Of a stretch of 32,891 nucleotides of DNA, positions 24,100 to 31,770 are shown one piece after another. The stretch covers positions 1 through 32,891 of the forward strand of contig JBCDKJ010000039.1 in NCBI GenBank assembly GCA_038746745.1. The letters run 5' to 3'. Position 1 is the first letter of the stretch; each line of letters opens with the position of its first letter. The stretch is from JANQIO01 sp038746745. GTDB lineage: Bacteria; Pseudomonadota; Gammaproteobacteria; Pseudomonadales; Halieaceae. A model generated the notes under the pieces. It was not told where the DNA came from and did not search any database. It saw only the letters and a list, made by a program, of their open reading frames with translations. Made by a program: the position numbers and the translations under genes.

Positions 24100-26127
24100 A
24101 TGCGGTACATGCTGCGACATCGGTTACGCAACAGCGCCTCGTTTCTCACCGCCCTGGCGACCCGCGTTTTAGGCAGGGTTCTGGACAAGCGTCCGAAAAG
24201 ACATCTGGAGAGACATCTGGAGAGACGTCTGGAAAGATGTCCGAATAGGTATCTCAACAGACGCCTGGCAGGGTGTCTTCTGGGTTGCCTACTGGGATGC
24301 CTGGTGGGGTGCGAGTTCGAATCAGGCGTCAGCCCCCGCGCCAGTCATGGTCAATTAGACCTCAGCAACTGGAACTGGCGGGAACAGGGCAGCCTGACAC
24401 TGGATGGGGAGTGGCTTTTCTACCCCAACAAACTTCTGACCCCCGCCGAAATAGCTAGCACTAGCGAGTCTTCTCGCACGGGAACTGCCGATCAGCGTCC
24501 CTCTTCACCGATCACACTGAAAGTGCCCGCCGCCTGGAACCGGGCTCAGGCCGATGGCAACGCGATGAGTGCGATAGGCTTTGGCACCTATGCCCTGCGG
24601 ATAACGCTGCCTGACAATGCACCCCCGCTGGCACTGGGCAAAGTCGACACCGGAACCGCGCATAAGGTATTCATTGATAACGACCTGGTTCACACGGCAG
24701 GTCAGGTTGGCACGCGTCGCGAAGACACTATTGCCGGGTTTAATCGCAACTACGCCATACTGCCTGACAGCGACGACTCAGTACGCTGGATTGTTGTCCA
24801 GGTCGCCAATTTTCACTACCGCACTGGTGGCATCTGGGAACCCGTTACGCTGGGCGTGCGCGATAGCGTGTACCAGGCGGCGGACGCCTCGCTGGCCTAC
24901 GCGATCTTCCTCGCAGGCGGAATCGGTGTGATTGGGCTGTACCACATCGGGCTGTACAGCCAGCGTCGGGAAGACACATCGCCTTTATTTTTTGCCCTGC
25001 TTTGCTTTGCGATTTGTCTACGCGTTCTGTCCATCGATGACCGCTATCTGCAGCAACTGCTGCCATCGCTAAGCTTTGCCGGCTTGTTACGCGTGGAGTT
25101 CATTTCTTTTCTACTCGCACCCCCAGCGTTTGCCGGATTCCTGCGATCGGCCATGCCCGGATGCTTCTCAGGCACCATGCTGCGCTGGATCGCAGGCCTG
25201 GGTCTGCTTGCGACAGCCTTCGTTCTGGTGACGCCACCGCTGATGTTTTCACGCTGGCTGTATGTGTACGAGCTGTATCTGGTGCTTACCTGTGGCTACG
25301 GGCTGGTCGTCTTCAGTCGCGCGGTCAAGGCCAGGCTGCTGGTAGCGCGGGGCTTTCTGCTGGGTTTCGGCATTCTGGTGGCCGCCATTATTAACGACAT
25401 TCTGATCACACTCGGCGTGCAACTGGTGCCGGTATTCCTGGTGGGCGCAGGATTGTTTTGCTTTATCGTGATTCAGTCATATGCGATCTCACTGCGCTCG
25501 GCGCAGGCCTTCGAATCCATCAAAGACCTCACCCGAGAACTGGAATCCTACTCCGCGGACCTGGAAAAAATGGTGGAAGAGCGCACCCAGGAACTGGAGA
25601 GCGCCAATGTGGAACTGGAACGCCTGGTGGTCATGGATGGGCTTACCAAAATCGCCAACCGCCGCAAGTTCGACGAAACCCTGCGACGGGAATGGACGGC
25701 GCACCGGCGACGCAAAGGCTCACTCTCGGTGGTACTGGCGGACATTGATGACTTCAAGCGCTATAACGATCGCTACGGGCATATCAAAGGCGATGAGGCC
25801 CTGCGCTTTGTGGCCGGCGCGATTGCCGGCAGCCTGTCCCGACCCACCGACCTCGCGGCCCGCTACGGTGGCGAAGAGTTCGTGGTACTGCTGCCCGACA
25901 CACCTCTGGAAGGCGCCATCGATGTGGCGGAACGGCTGCGCGGCGCTGTCTCTGATCTACACATCGCGCATGAAGATAGCCGGCGCGGCGAGCTGAGTCT
26001 GAGCCTGGGTGTCGCCTCACTGATACCCGGAGACGACAGCAACGGCGCCACACTGGTGCAGTTGGCAGACGATGCGCTCTACCAGGCCAAGGCCAAGGGG
26101 CGCAATCGCGTGGTGACTTCTGCCTGA
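24100..26127 (+). CDS. Diguanylate cyclase with 7TM-DISM sensor and lipobox (copy 1)
   Basis: 675 residues. After an extended basic N-terminus comes a Gly/Cys/Leu segment with lipobox LVGC (Cys 71). Residues 75-255 are a periplasmic sensor domain of the 7TMR-DISM type (LDGEWLFYPNKLLTPAE near 101-117). Seven hydrophobic helices follow at about 266-463, then a coiled coil (476-512) and a GGDEF domain with DIDDFKRYND, active-site GGEEF (590-594) and an inhibitory I-site RPTD (581-584) at the correct five-residue spacing. It should make c-di-GMP from GTP, with product inhibition, in response to a periplasmic ligand. The next gene is a close paralogue. No clear Shine-Dalgarno; the true start could be the ATG at residue 4. 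Confidence 0.94.
   Translation: MRYMLRHRLRNSASFLTALATRVLGRVLDKRPKRHLERHLERRLERCPNRYLNRRLAGCLLGCLLGCLVGCEFESGVSPRASHGQLDLSNWNWREQGSLTLDGEWLFYPNKLLTPAEIASTSESSRTGTADQRPSSPITLKVPAAWNRAQADGNAMSAIGFGTYALRITLPDNAPPLALGKVDTGTAHKVFIDNDLVHTAGQVGTRREDTIAGFNRNYAILPDSDDSVRWIVVQVANFHYRTGGIWEPVTLGVRDSVYQAADASLAYAIFLAGGIGVIGLYHIGLYSQRREDTSPLFFALLCFAICLRVLSIDDRYLQQLLPSLSFAGLLRVEFISFLLAPPAFAGFLRSAMPGCFSGTMLRWIAGLGLLATAFVLVTPPLMFSRWLYVYELYLVLTCGYGLVVFSRAVKARLLVARGFLLGFGILVAAIINDILITLGVQLVPVFLVGAGLFCFIVIQSYAISLRSAQAFESIKDLTRELESYSADLEKMVEERTQELESANVELERLVVMDGLTKIANRRKFDETLRREWTAHRRRKGSLSVVLADIDDFKRYNDRYGHIKGDEALRFVAGAIAGSLSRPTDLAARYGGEEFVVLLPDTPLEGAIDVAERLRGAVSDLHIAHEDSRRGELSLSLGVASLIPGDDSNGATLVQLADDALYQAKAKGRNRVVTSA
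24187..24312 (+). repeat. 12-nt tandem repeat (about 10.5 units) coding a tetrapeptide series
   Basis: The coding sequence from residue 30 to 71 of the first GGDEF protein is one run of imperfect 12-nt units such as AGACATCTGGAG (two identical copies in a row), AGACGTCTGGAA, AGATGTCCGAAT, GGTTGCCTACTG and GGATGCCTGGTG. In protein it reads RHLE, RHLE, RRLE, RCPN, RYLN, RRLA, GCLL, GCLL, GCLV, GC. The basic n-region, the hydrophobic core and the lipobox of the signal peptide therefore all derive from one expanded unit. Confidence 0.85.
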
Positions 26128-26212
26128 CGCAAAGCGAGGCGTTACCCGCGATTGCACATCCTGCTACCATCGCGACACAACAGACTGCACTGTATTTTCG
26201 GTTCAACACCTA

Positions 26213-28069
26213 ATGCCCTATTCACTAAGGCATCTCCAATACTTGCTGATCGGTATTCTGCTGTTACTGGGCGTCACCGCCTGTAACCAGATTGATCCCA
26301 ATCTGAACTTACGTGCCAAATCTGGCGTGTTGGATTTGCGGGACTGGAACTGGGCGATAACCGGCAGCGTCAGCCTCCAGGGCGAGTGGGCGTTTTTCCC
26401 CCGGCAGTTGCTTGCCCCAGAAGAATTGCCAGCGCTGCCCAGTGCGGAAGCCGACCGCATAGAGGTGCCAGGCATGTGGCGGGACAGTGATCTGACAGCA
26501 AGTCCTATGCCCGGCCATGGTTACGCCACCTATGGTCTGCGCGTTCTACTGCCCGAAGATGCGCCACCGCTAAGCATGAAAGTTATCGATGCGGGCACTG
26601 CCTACACGGTTTACGTCAACGGTGTGAAGATGCACGGCGCCGGTGTCATTGGTACCACGGCGGACAGCTCTATCCCTGATTTCAAACGCTTGCTGTTCCA
26701 GCTACCGCAGCCCAGCGACCGGGAGCTCCATCTCGTGGTTCAGGTCAGCAACTATCACTACCGATCCGGCGGTCTTTGGAACCACATAGCACTGGGCCCC
26801 ACCGAGCAGCTCTTTATGCTGTACAACGAGAGTCTGGCCTACTCAATTGGTCTCGCCAGTGCGATTAGCGTTATCGCTCTTTATCACCTGGGGCTGTTCT
26901 CGCTGCGACGGGAAGATCGGTCCACGCTGTATTTCGCACTGTTCTGCCTGGCAATTGTGGTGAGAATCCTGTGCACCGATGAGCGCTTTATCACCCAGCT
27001 ACTACCGGGTATCCGCTATAACAACATGGTACGTCTTGAGTTTATGTCCTTCCTGCTGGCGCCACCGGCCGCACTTGCCTTTCTGGGTTGCGTGATGCCG
27101 CGCTGCTATGTGCTGTGGCAACTGCGAGCGATCCAGGTTACTGGCGTGCTGTTGGCAGCGTTTGTGGTCGTCACTGATGCTGCACTGTTTACCGAGGTGC
27201 TGCCTGCGTTCCAGAGCTATCTGCTGTTCTGCTGTGGCTTCGGTTTACTGATTTTGATTCAGGGGGTCAGGCTCCGGGTGCAGATGGCTCAAGGCTTTCT
27301 GATCGGCTTTATCATCATGTCGCTCATGGTCATCAATGACGTCCTGGTATCCATCGGCGTGCTGCAAACACCCCTGCTACTGGCGGGTGTAGGTCTGTTC
27401 TGCTTTATCGTGATACAGGCCTACGCCATTTCCCTGCGCTCCGCACAGGCTTATGCGTCAATTACCGAGCTGACTGGAGAGCTTGAGAACTACTCTGCCG
27501 ATCTGGAGCAAAAAGTTGAGGCGCGAACCCGAGAGCTTGAAAGCGCCAATACGACACTGGAACGACTGGCGGTACTGGATGGGTTGACCAATGTCGCCAA
27601 TCGCCGCAAGTTTGATGAAGAACTCACCAGAATCTGGGCAGAGCACCGCCGTCGTGGCAACGCGCTATCGGTGCTGCTGTGCGACATCGATCAGTTCAAA
27701 CCCTATAACGATCTCTACGGCCATCTGCAGGGTGACGAAGCTCTGCGCCGGGTTGCCAGGGCGATCGAGAGCGCGCTGGCCCGTCCTGGCGATATGGTGG
27801 CCAGATTCGGGGGCGAAGAATTCGTAGTGCTGTTGCCCGACACCCCTATAGAAGGCGCGCTGCAGGTAGCCGAGAAAATTCTGCTGACGGTGCAGACTCT
27901 GCACATCCCCCACCAGTCATCTGTCAGTGGCGAACTGACAATCAGCATAGGCGCCGCCTCAATGGTGCCTGGCGAAGGTGTGGCCATGGCAGAAATTCTG
28001 CTGCAGGCAGATCAGGCGCTATATCGCTCCAAAACCGAGGGCCGCAATCGGATTACTGCGGCGGCATAG
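26213..28069 (+). CDS. Diguanylate cyclase with 7TM-DISM sensor and lipobox (copy 2)
   Basis: 618 residues, paralogous to the gene 85 nt upstream along its whole length apart from the N-terminal leader. Signal peptide MPYSLRHLQYLLIGILLLLG is followed by the lipobox VTAC (Cys 24). The periplasmic domain (about 30-200) has LQGEWAFFPRQLLAPEE; seven helices lie at about 208-405, then a coiled coil (417-455). The GGDEF domain has DIDQFKPYND, GGEEF at 533-537 and I-site RPGD at 524-527, so it should be an active, feedback-inhibited enzyme. The two genes are a local duplication that has diverged clearly, which points to different signals sensed. No Shine-Dalgarno is evident at the ATG. Confidence 0.94.
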   Translation: MPYSLRHLQYLLIGILLLLGVTACNQIDPNLNLRAKSGVLDLRDWNWAITGSVSLQGEWAFFPRQLLAPEELPALPSAEADRIEVPGMWRDSDLTASPMPGHGYATYGLRVLLPEDAPPLSMKVIDAGTAYTVYVNGVKMHGAGVIGTTADSSIPDFKRLLFQLPQPSDRELHLVVQVSNYHYRSGGLWNHIALGPTEQLFMLYNESLAYSIGLASAISVIALYHLGLFSLRREDRSTLYFALFCLAIVVRILCTDERFITQLLPGIRYNNMVRLEFMSFLLAPPAALAFLGCVMPRCYVLWQLRAIQVTGVLLAAFVVVTDAALFTEVLPAFQSYLLFCCGFGLLILIQGVRLRVQMAQGFLIGFIIMSLMVINDVLVSIGVLQTPLLLAGVGLFCFIVIQAYAISLRSAQAYASITELTGELENYSADLEQKVEARTRELESANTTLERLAVLDGLTNVANRRKFDEELTRIWAEHRRRGNALSVLLCDIDQFKPYNDLYGHLQGDEALRRVARAIESALARPGDMVARFGGEEFVVLLPDTPIEGALQVAEKILLTVQTLHIPHQSSVSGELTISIGAASMVPGEGVAMAEILLQADQALYRSKTEGRNRITAAA

Positions 28070-28078
28070 GTTTGGTTT

Positions 28079-28196
28079 GGCCCTGCGGACTTCGCCGCTT
28101 TGCGGCTCGGTCCAACATGCTCCTTACGTCGCATATTGTCGAACGGGTACGTCTTTCGACTGGACACTTCATAAACCAAAAAGGCCCCATCTTGCG
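28079..28196. repeat. 118-nt direct repeat, copy 1
   Basis: This copy matches 28254-28371 at 116 of 118 positions without gaps; the period is 175 nt. It begins GGCCCTGCGG, contains the small hairpin GCCGC-TTT-GCGGC, the core GTCCAACATGCTCCTT (28110-28125), and ends with the left arm of the tRNA-Arg terminator but lacks the right arm. The region 28070-28390 contains no credible gene. Confidence 0.95.
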
Positions 28197-28230
28197 GGAA
28201 ACGGGATCGAGTCGCACGGTACGATTGACC

Positions 28231-28254
28231 CAGAACAGCCACTGGGCTGTTCTG
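28231..28254. repeat. 10-bp perfect hairpin between the two repeat copies
   Basis: CAGAACAGCC (28231-28240) and GGCTGTTCTG (28245-28254) are exact complements around a 4-nt loop ACTG. No T-run follows on either strand, so it is not a standard intrinsic terminator. Confidence 0.6.
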
Positions 28255-28371
28255 GCCCTGCGGGCTTCGCCGCTTTGCGGCTCGGTCCAACATGCTCCTT
28301 GCGTCGCATATTGTCGAACGGGTACGTCTTTCGACTGGACACTTCATAAACCAAAAAGGCCCCATCTTGCG
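28254..28371. repeat. 118-nt direct repeat, copy 2
   Basis: Second copy, differing from copy 1 at two sites (A to G near the start, A to G just after the CTCCTT core). It runs straight into the complete terminator of tRNA-Arg. The shared core GTCCAACATGCTCCTT lies at 28285-28300 and recurs at 32781-32796. Confidence 0.95.
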
Positions 28372-28391
28372 ATGGGGCCTTTTTGGTTTAT
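28346..28391. terminator. Strong bidirectional intrinsic terminator
   Basis: A perfect 21-bp inverted repeat (28346-28366 with 28371-28391) around the loop TTGC. The G+C core GGCCCC pairs with GGGGCC and is flanked by A and T runs on both sides, so it works in both directions: for tRNA-Arg on the minus strand and for the second GGDEF gene on the plus strand. Its outer base overlaps the last base of the tRNA CCA end. Confidence 0.9.
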
Positions 28392-28467
28392 GGCGCGCCC
28401 GGTACGATTCGAACGTACGACCGCCTGGTTCGTAGCCAGGTACTCTATCCAGCTGAGCTACGGGCGC
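28391..28467 (-). tRNA. tRNA-Arg (anticodon ACG)
   Basis: A 77-nt cloverleaf on the minus strand with encoded CCA. The acceptor GCGCCCG pairs with CGGGCGC, the D-arm is GCTCAGCTGGATAGAGT, the anticodon stem CCTGG/CCAGG holds loop CTACGAA (anticodon ACG, normally edited to ICG), and the T-arm has GTACG TTCGAAT CGTAC. It reads CGU, CGC and CGA codons. Confidence 0.97.
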
Positions 28468-28562
28468 TGAAACTTCTTAGAAGTGTAGCACGAATCATAA
28501 TTCGACTGCTGCCACCCCAAGGGTCGCGTAATATAGGGGCCGCCCCCAGGTGAGTCAAGGGC

Positions 28563-28592
28563 TTGGACAGGCCTCGCCGGCTCTGATACAAC
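28563..28592 (+). promoter_or_regulatory. Possible promoter giving a leaderless transcript
   Basis: TTGGAC (28563-28568) and TACAAC (28587-28592) are spaced by 18 nt. The expected start point, about 7 nt after the -10 box, falls on the ATG at 28599, and no Shine-Dalgarno lies before that ATG. The rest of the 28468-28598 gap holds the upstream region of tRNA-Arg. Confidence 0.35.
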
Positions 28593-28598
28593 CTGCGC

Positions 28599-28835
28599 AT
28601 GGATATAGAGCGACTCCAGGCCATGCTTCCCCACAAGGTCTTCAATCGGCGCGTCCGCAAAGCGGCAATTCGACGGGTACGCAAGGATCTCATTCTGCAT
28701 GGTAAGTCGGAACAAGACCTGAGCCAGGAAGAACTGGAATATCTGGTTGCGGACGCCGAAACTGATGTCAAAGGTGACTTGCAAAAGGCGGGTTTATTGG
28801 GCGCTTTGGCTCTGTTGGGGCTGGGCGGCCTGTAG
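28599..28835 (+). CDS. Small unknown protein with hydrophobic C-terminal tail
   Basis: 78 residues, not recognised. The first half is strongly basic and likely helical (NRRVRKAAIRRVRKDL near 17-32), the middle is acidic (SQEELEYLVADAETDVKGD), and the last 15 residues (AGLLGALALLGLGGL) are hydrophobic, suggesting a tail that touches the membrane. Its TAG stop overlaps the GTG start of the next gene by one base, so the two are likely translated together. The coding look (clean frame, coupled neighbour) supports a real gene, but homology cannot be checked here. Confidence 0.7.
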   Translation: MDIERLQAMLPHKVFNRRVRKAAIRRVRKDLILHGKSEQDLSQEELEYLVADAETDVKGDLQKAGLLGALALLGLGGL

Positions 28836-29236
28836 TGTCCCTGTACCGATTCGCACGCACCACCGCTCTGCTGACACTGGCGACACGCTACCGCGCCAAA
28901 CTGTTCAAACTGTTTATCGCTGTCGCGATCGCGCTCGTCACCAGCTGGGTATTCGACGATATCGCCCTGTATCTGGATGGACACAAACCGGAGTGGCTGG
29001 GTGCTGCGCTAATAATTAAAACACTCGTGGTGTACGGGGCACTGGTTTACGCTTTCTGGCAGTTACGGCCAGGTAGCTGGATTGAAGCAAAGGCTGCGGC
29101 AGCACCTGCGAAAGTGGTCGAAGAGTCACAAACCGCAGACGCTCCCGGACCTCTGGATCAGCTGCTGGACAAGCCTAGGCTAAAGTCTCGAAAGGATGCC
29201 ATTCTCTCCGGCGATAAGGCCGACAACCGACCTTAG
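28835..29236 (+). CDS. Small unknown membrane protein
   Basis: 133 residues from a GTG that overlaps the previous stop. Two membrane helices are predicted by eye, at about 25-44 (FKLFIAVAIALVTSWVF) and 58-78 (LGAALIIKTLVVYGALVYAF), followed by a hydrophilic Ala/Asp/Lys-rich cytoplasmic tail. The N-terminus is basic. No motif points to a function. It ends in a 4-nt tail-to-tail overlap with the asparaginase gene on the other strand (29233-29236). Together with the 78-residue protein it forms a probable two-gene unit next to tRNA-Arg. Confidence 0.75.
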   Translation: MSLYRFARTTALLTLATRYRAKLFKLFIAVAIALVTSWVFDDIALYLDGHKPEWLGAALIIKTLVVYGALVYAFWQLRPGSWIEAKAAAAPAKVVEESQTADAPGPLDQLLDKPRLKSRKDAILSGDKADNRP

Positions 29237-30306
29237 CGAGTCGCCACTGCGCAGTTGTCGCGTGCGTACTGTTGCTGCAGCCGGTCGGGTGCGATGCCGG
29301 CCACCAGGACCAGCGTCAGCTCTATACGCGCTTTCTGCGGACTCAAGTCATAGGCGGCGACAAAGCCGTTGGCATCATCATTGATCTCTACGTTACGTGA
29401 CACCGTGCCATCCCCTACTTTACTGCTGCGCACTACCATCACGCCGGCTCGTCTAGCCTTGACCAGGGCCATCTCCACCGCCCTGCCCGTATTACCATTA
29501 CCGTAGCCCGCAGTTACGATGCCTCGTGAACCGCGCTCAACCAATACGTCAATCAGCCCAGGGTCATGTCCCACATGCATGTAGTAGATCGGGACCGGCG
29601 GGAGCTGTTTGACTTCAGAGACGTCGACCGGCGCAGGGCGGCAAACCGCATTCGGATAAAAGGTCGCTCGCCCATTCACCATTTCGCCAAACAATCCACC
29701 TCCCACAGAGCGGATGGCATCAGGGTTTTCTGTATGTCGTTTGCTGACAAACCGCGGGTGATGAAAGCGCCCGTTCATCACCACAAACACGTCACCGCCA
29801 AGGCCGGGCGACGCGGCGGCCTTGATTGCCGCCAGCATATTGCCAGGGCCATCGGCACTGACTGCATCCGCCGGACGCATCGCGGCCGTTAATGCCACTG
29901 GCTTGCTACCGGTGTATACGCGGTGCAGAAAGTAAGCCGTTTCTTCGAGAGAATCAGTGCCGTGGGTAATCACAAAGCCATCGACATCGGATGCGCTGGC
30001 GCGCTCATTCAGATAGGCGGCTAAGGTGAGCCAGATGTCGTGGGTCATGTCCTGGCTACCGACGTTGGCAATCTGCACGCCTGTCACCGTGGCGCTGTCC
30101 TGAACGCCCGGAATCGCCATGATCATATCCGTCACTGTCAATGTAGCGGACTTGTAGCCAGTACCTGCCTGCGCCGAGGCCTGAGTGCCGGCAATGGTAC
30201 CGCCCGTGCCCAGCACCTCTATCACTGGCTTCTCCGCAGCCATAGAGACGCTGCACAAAGCCAGCAGTAAAACCCAGAGATAGTGTATTGAGGGGTTTAC
30301 GCGCAT
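29233..30306 (-). CDS. Periplasmic (type II) L-asparaginase
   Basis: 357 residues from the ATG at 30306, which gives a normal signal peptide (HYLWVLLLALCSVSMA, cleaved near residue 23); an upstream in-frame ATG at 30411 would overlap the preceding gene. Both catalytic threonine motifs are present: GTGGTIAG just after the leader and VITHGTDSLEETAYF near residue 110. It hydrolyses asparagine (and often glutamine) to aspartate and ammonium in the periplasm. The C-terminal GIVTAGYGNGNTG and KVGDGTVSRN segments also fit. It follows the thioredoxin-like gene by 25 nt and is likely co-transcribed with it. All key residues are intact. Confidence 0.95.
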   Translation of the reverse strand: MRVNPSIHYLWVLLLALCSVSMAAEKPVIEVLGTGGTIAGTQASAQAGTGYKSATLTVTDMIMAIPGVQDSATVTGVQIANVGSQDMTHDIWLTLAAYLNERASASDVDGFVITHGTDSLEETAYFLHRVYTGSKPVALTAAMRPADAVSADGPGNMLAAIKAAASPGLGGDVFVVMNGRFHHPRFVSKRHTENPDAIRSVGGGLFGEMVNGRATFYPNAVCRPAPVDVSEVKQLPPVPIYYMHVGHDPGLIDVLVERGSRGIVTAGYGNGNTGRAVEMALVKARRAGVMVVRSSKVGDGTVSRNVEINDDANGFVAAYDLSPQKARIELTLVLVAGIAPDRLQQQYARDNCAVATR

Positions 30307-30331
30307 GATATGACTATCCTTATCGATCTGA

Positions 30332-30997
30332 TCACTCTGAGGATTCGCTTCCGCTATCCGCTGAAGATTCTGACAGCGATGCCTCGGCCAGGGCAAGGAC
30401 AGCGCTCGCACTCACACGTGAGCTGTACGCTTCCAAAAAGACTTTGCCCACAATAGTCCCGTCGGGCGCGATAATCAGACTACCCGGGTACGGCAGCCCG
30501 TAGTCTTCATCTCCAGGCGGATAATCTGCATTTAAGATACCCAGCGTTTTAAAGGTCAGCGCGTCTACGTCCGAGAGCATCGGTATGGTGATATCGTGCT
30601 TTTCACCAAAGGCAGCGAGTTGCTCAGGCGTGTCGTACGTCATTGCCACCAGCCCAATGCCCGCGGCACGAAATTGTGCCGCCGCTTCATTGAGTTGAAT
30701 CATCTGCTTCATGCAATAGGGGCACCAGTCAAAGGAGCGGCTTGCCATAAATAGAGTGCCACGCGGCCCGGCAAAAGGCTCGATCAGGGCTATCTGTTGC
30801 CCCTGGTACAGCGCAGTAACGCCCGGGAAGCGCGATCCCAGCGCGGGCCCTACGTCAAAATCATCCTCATCGGCCTCCATGAACATGCCTTCTGTGATGC
30901 CATCGTAGGCGGCTTGTTTAAGGGGCTCGCGCATCACAAATACCGTGGCGATGAGAAGCAGCAACGCCACGCCTGCTGCGATCAGGAATGTCTTCAT
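30332..30997 (-). CDS. Membrane-anchored thioredoxin-fold (AhpC/TSA-like) protein
   Basis: 221 residues. One N-terminal helix (5-22, LIAAGVALLLLIATVFVM) anchors the domain in the periplasm. The thioredoxin fold has MASRSFDWCPYCMKQMIQL with a CPYC active site near 93-96, DTPEQLAAFGEKHDITIPML and the cis-Pro region PYPGSLIIAPDGTIVGKV. This matches redoxin/AhpC-TSA family proteins. CPYC is the glutaredoxin motif and may favour thiol oxidoreductase activity over peroxidase. The C-terminus is a Ser/Glu-rich tail. It precedes the asparaginase gene by 25 nt; whether it acts on that enzyme is not known. The 163-nt gap to the next gene (30998-31160) carries a divergent control region with an 11-nt palindrome. 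Confidence 0.88.
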   Translation of the reverse strand: MKTFLIAAGVALLLLIATVFVMREPLKQAAYDGITEGMFMEADEDDFDVGPALGSRFPGVTALYQGQQIALIEPFAGPRGTLFMASRSFDWCPYCMKQMIQLNEAAAQFRAAGIGLVAMTYDTPEQLAAFGEKHDITIPMLSDVDALTFKTLGILNADYPPGDEDYGLPYPGSLIIAPDGTIVGKVFLEAYSSRVSASAVLALAEASLSESSADSGSESSE

Positions 30998-31160
30998 AGG
31001 CTTTTACTGTGTGTACTGTCGGTGGATACAATACTGTGACAGTAGCAGCTTGCTGATGTTGCATACACCAGACACAAGCTACAGATCCCTTTTATTACTA
31101 TGTAAGAAAACCTGACGACCTAAAACCAGTAGCCAAGCACTAACGACTTTGACGACGCAG

Positions 31161-31769
31161 ATGGAAACCGCTCGACTGAAAACCAACGAAGAGATGAACG
31201 CCGAAATACCTGGCGGCCGCGCCGAATTCACAGAAATGTCCCAGGCGACATCAGAAGACTATCGCCATATCAATGCGGCAGAGGGCTTGCTGGAATCTCA
31301 GCTACCCGATCGCTTAATGGCGTACCTGACAGCTTTGGATATCTCCAACGGCACGCCCATCAGTATTCTGCATCACAGTCTGCTGACGGCAACGCTTGCT
31401 GCAGAGGATGGCCGCTGCGACGAGTACGTGGCCTGCGCACTCGTACACGACATCGGTGATTTACTGAGCCCTGCGGATCATGGCGCATTTGCAGCGGCCA
31501 TTGTGCGCCCCTACGTGTCGGAGGCGCACTGGTTTATGACCCGCTATCACCCGGAATTCCAGATGGCCCATCAGGCAGCAAATACGCTGGCTGATCCCAA
31601 GCTGTACCTTCGGCATCGTGACAGCCCTTACTTCGAGTTCACCCAGGAGTTCTGCCTGCGTTACGACCAGCGCGCCTTTGACTCAAGCCTGCCCTGCGCG
31701 CGGCTGGAGGATTTTCAGCCAATACTTCAGCGGGTGTTTGGACACAGAAAGCTGGCTCGCAGCGCCTGA
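31161..31769 (+). CDS. HD-domain protein resembling PhnZ-type diiron oxygenases
   Basis: 202 residues from the ATG at 31161 (an in-frame TTG lies at 31149; neither has a clear Shine-Dalgarno). The HD-fold ligands can be followed: His 72 in ILHHSLLTATLA, His96-Asp97 in LVHDIGDLL, His 107, His 130 in FMTRYHPEF and Asp 169 in RYDQRAF. The four-His, two-Asp pattern and the end segment PYF..(F)...RYDQRAF closely recall PhnZ (PYF...RKWDEQAK), an iron oxygenase that cleaves the C-P bond of 2-amino-1-hydroxyethylphosphonate. Related members act on other phosphonates or on myo-inositol. No phosphonate gene is adjacent, so the substrate is open. A plain HD phosphohydrolase is the alternative. Confidence 0.8.
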   Translation: METARLKTNEEMNAEIPGGRAEFTEMSQATSEDYRHINAAEGLLESQLPDRLMAYLTALDISNGTPISILHHSLLTATLAAEDGRCDEYVACALVHDIGDLLSPADHGAFAAAIVRPYVSEAHWFMTRYHPEFQMAHQAANTLADPKLYLRHRDSPYFEFTQEFCLRYDQRAFDSSLPCARLEDFQPILQRVFGHRKLARSA

Positions 31770-31770
31770 G

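Noticed and set aside
28079..28371. The 118-nt repeats as an insertion sequence or CRISPR
   Set aside because: Two copies only nearby, no terminal inverted repeats, no target duplication, no transposase; the spacer is a single unit and CRISPR repeats are much shorter.
28072..28470. 132-codon plus-strand frame across the repeats and tRNA-Arg
   Set aside because: It reads through a terminator and the complement of a tRNA; its end (PVRFERTTAW-like) is a typical tRNA artefact.
31016..31043. LexA-like or other operator in the gap before the HD gene
   Set aside because: CTGT and ACAG words occur and ACTGTGACAGT is a palindrome, but no pair has the CTGT-N8-ACAG spacing; an 11-nt palindrome alone is weak.
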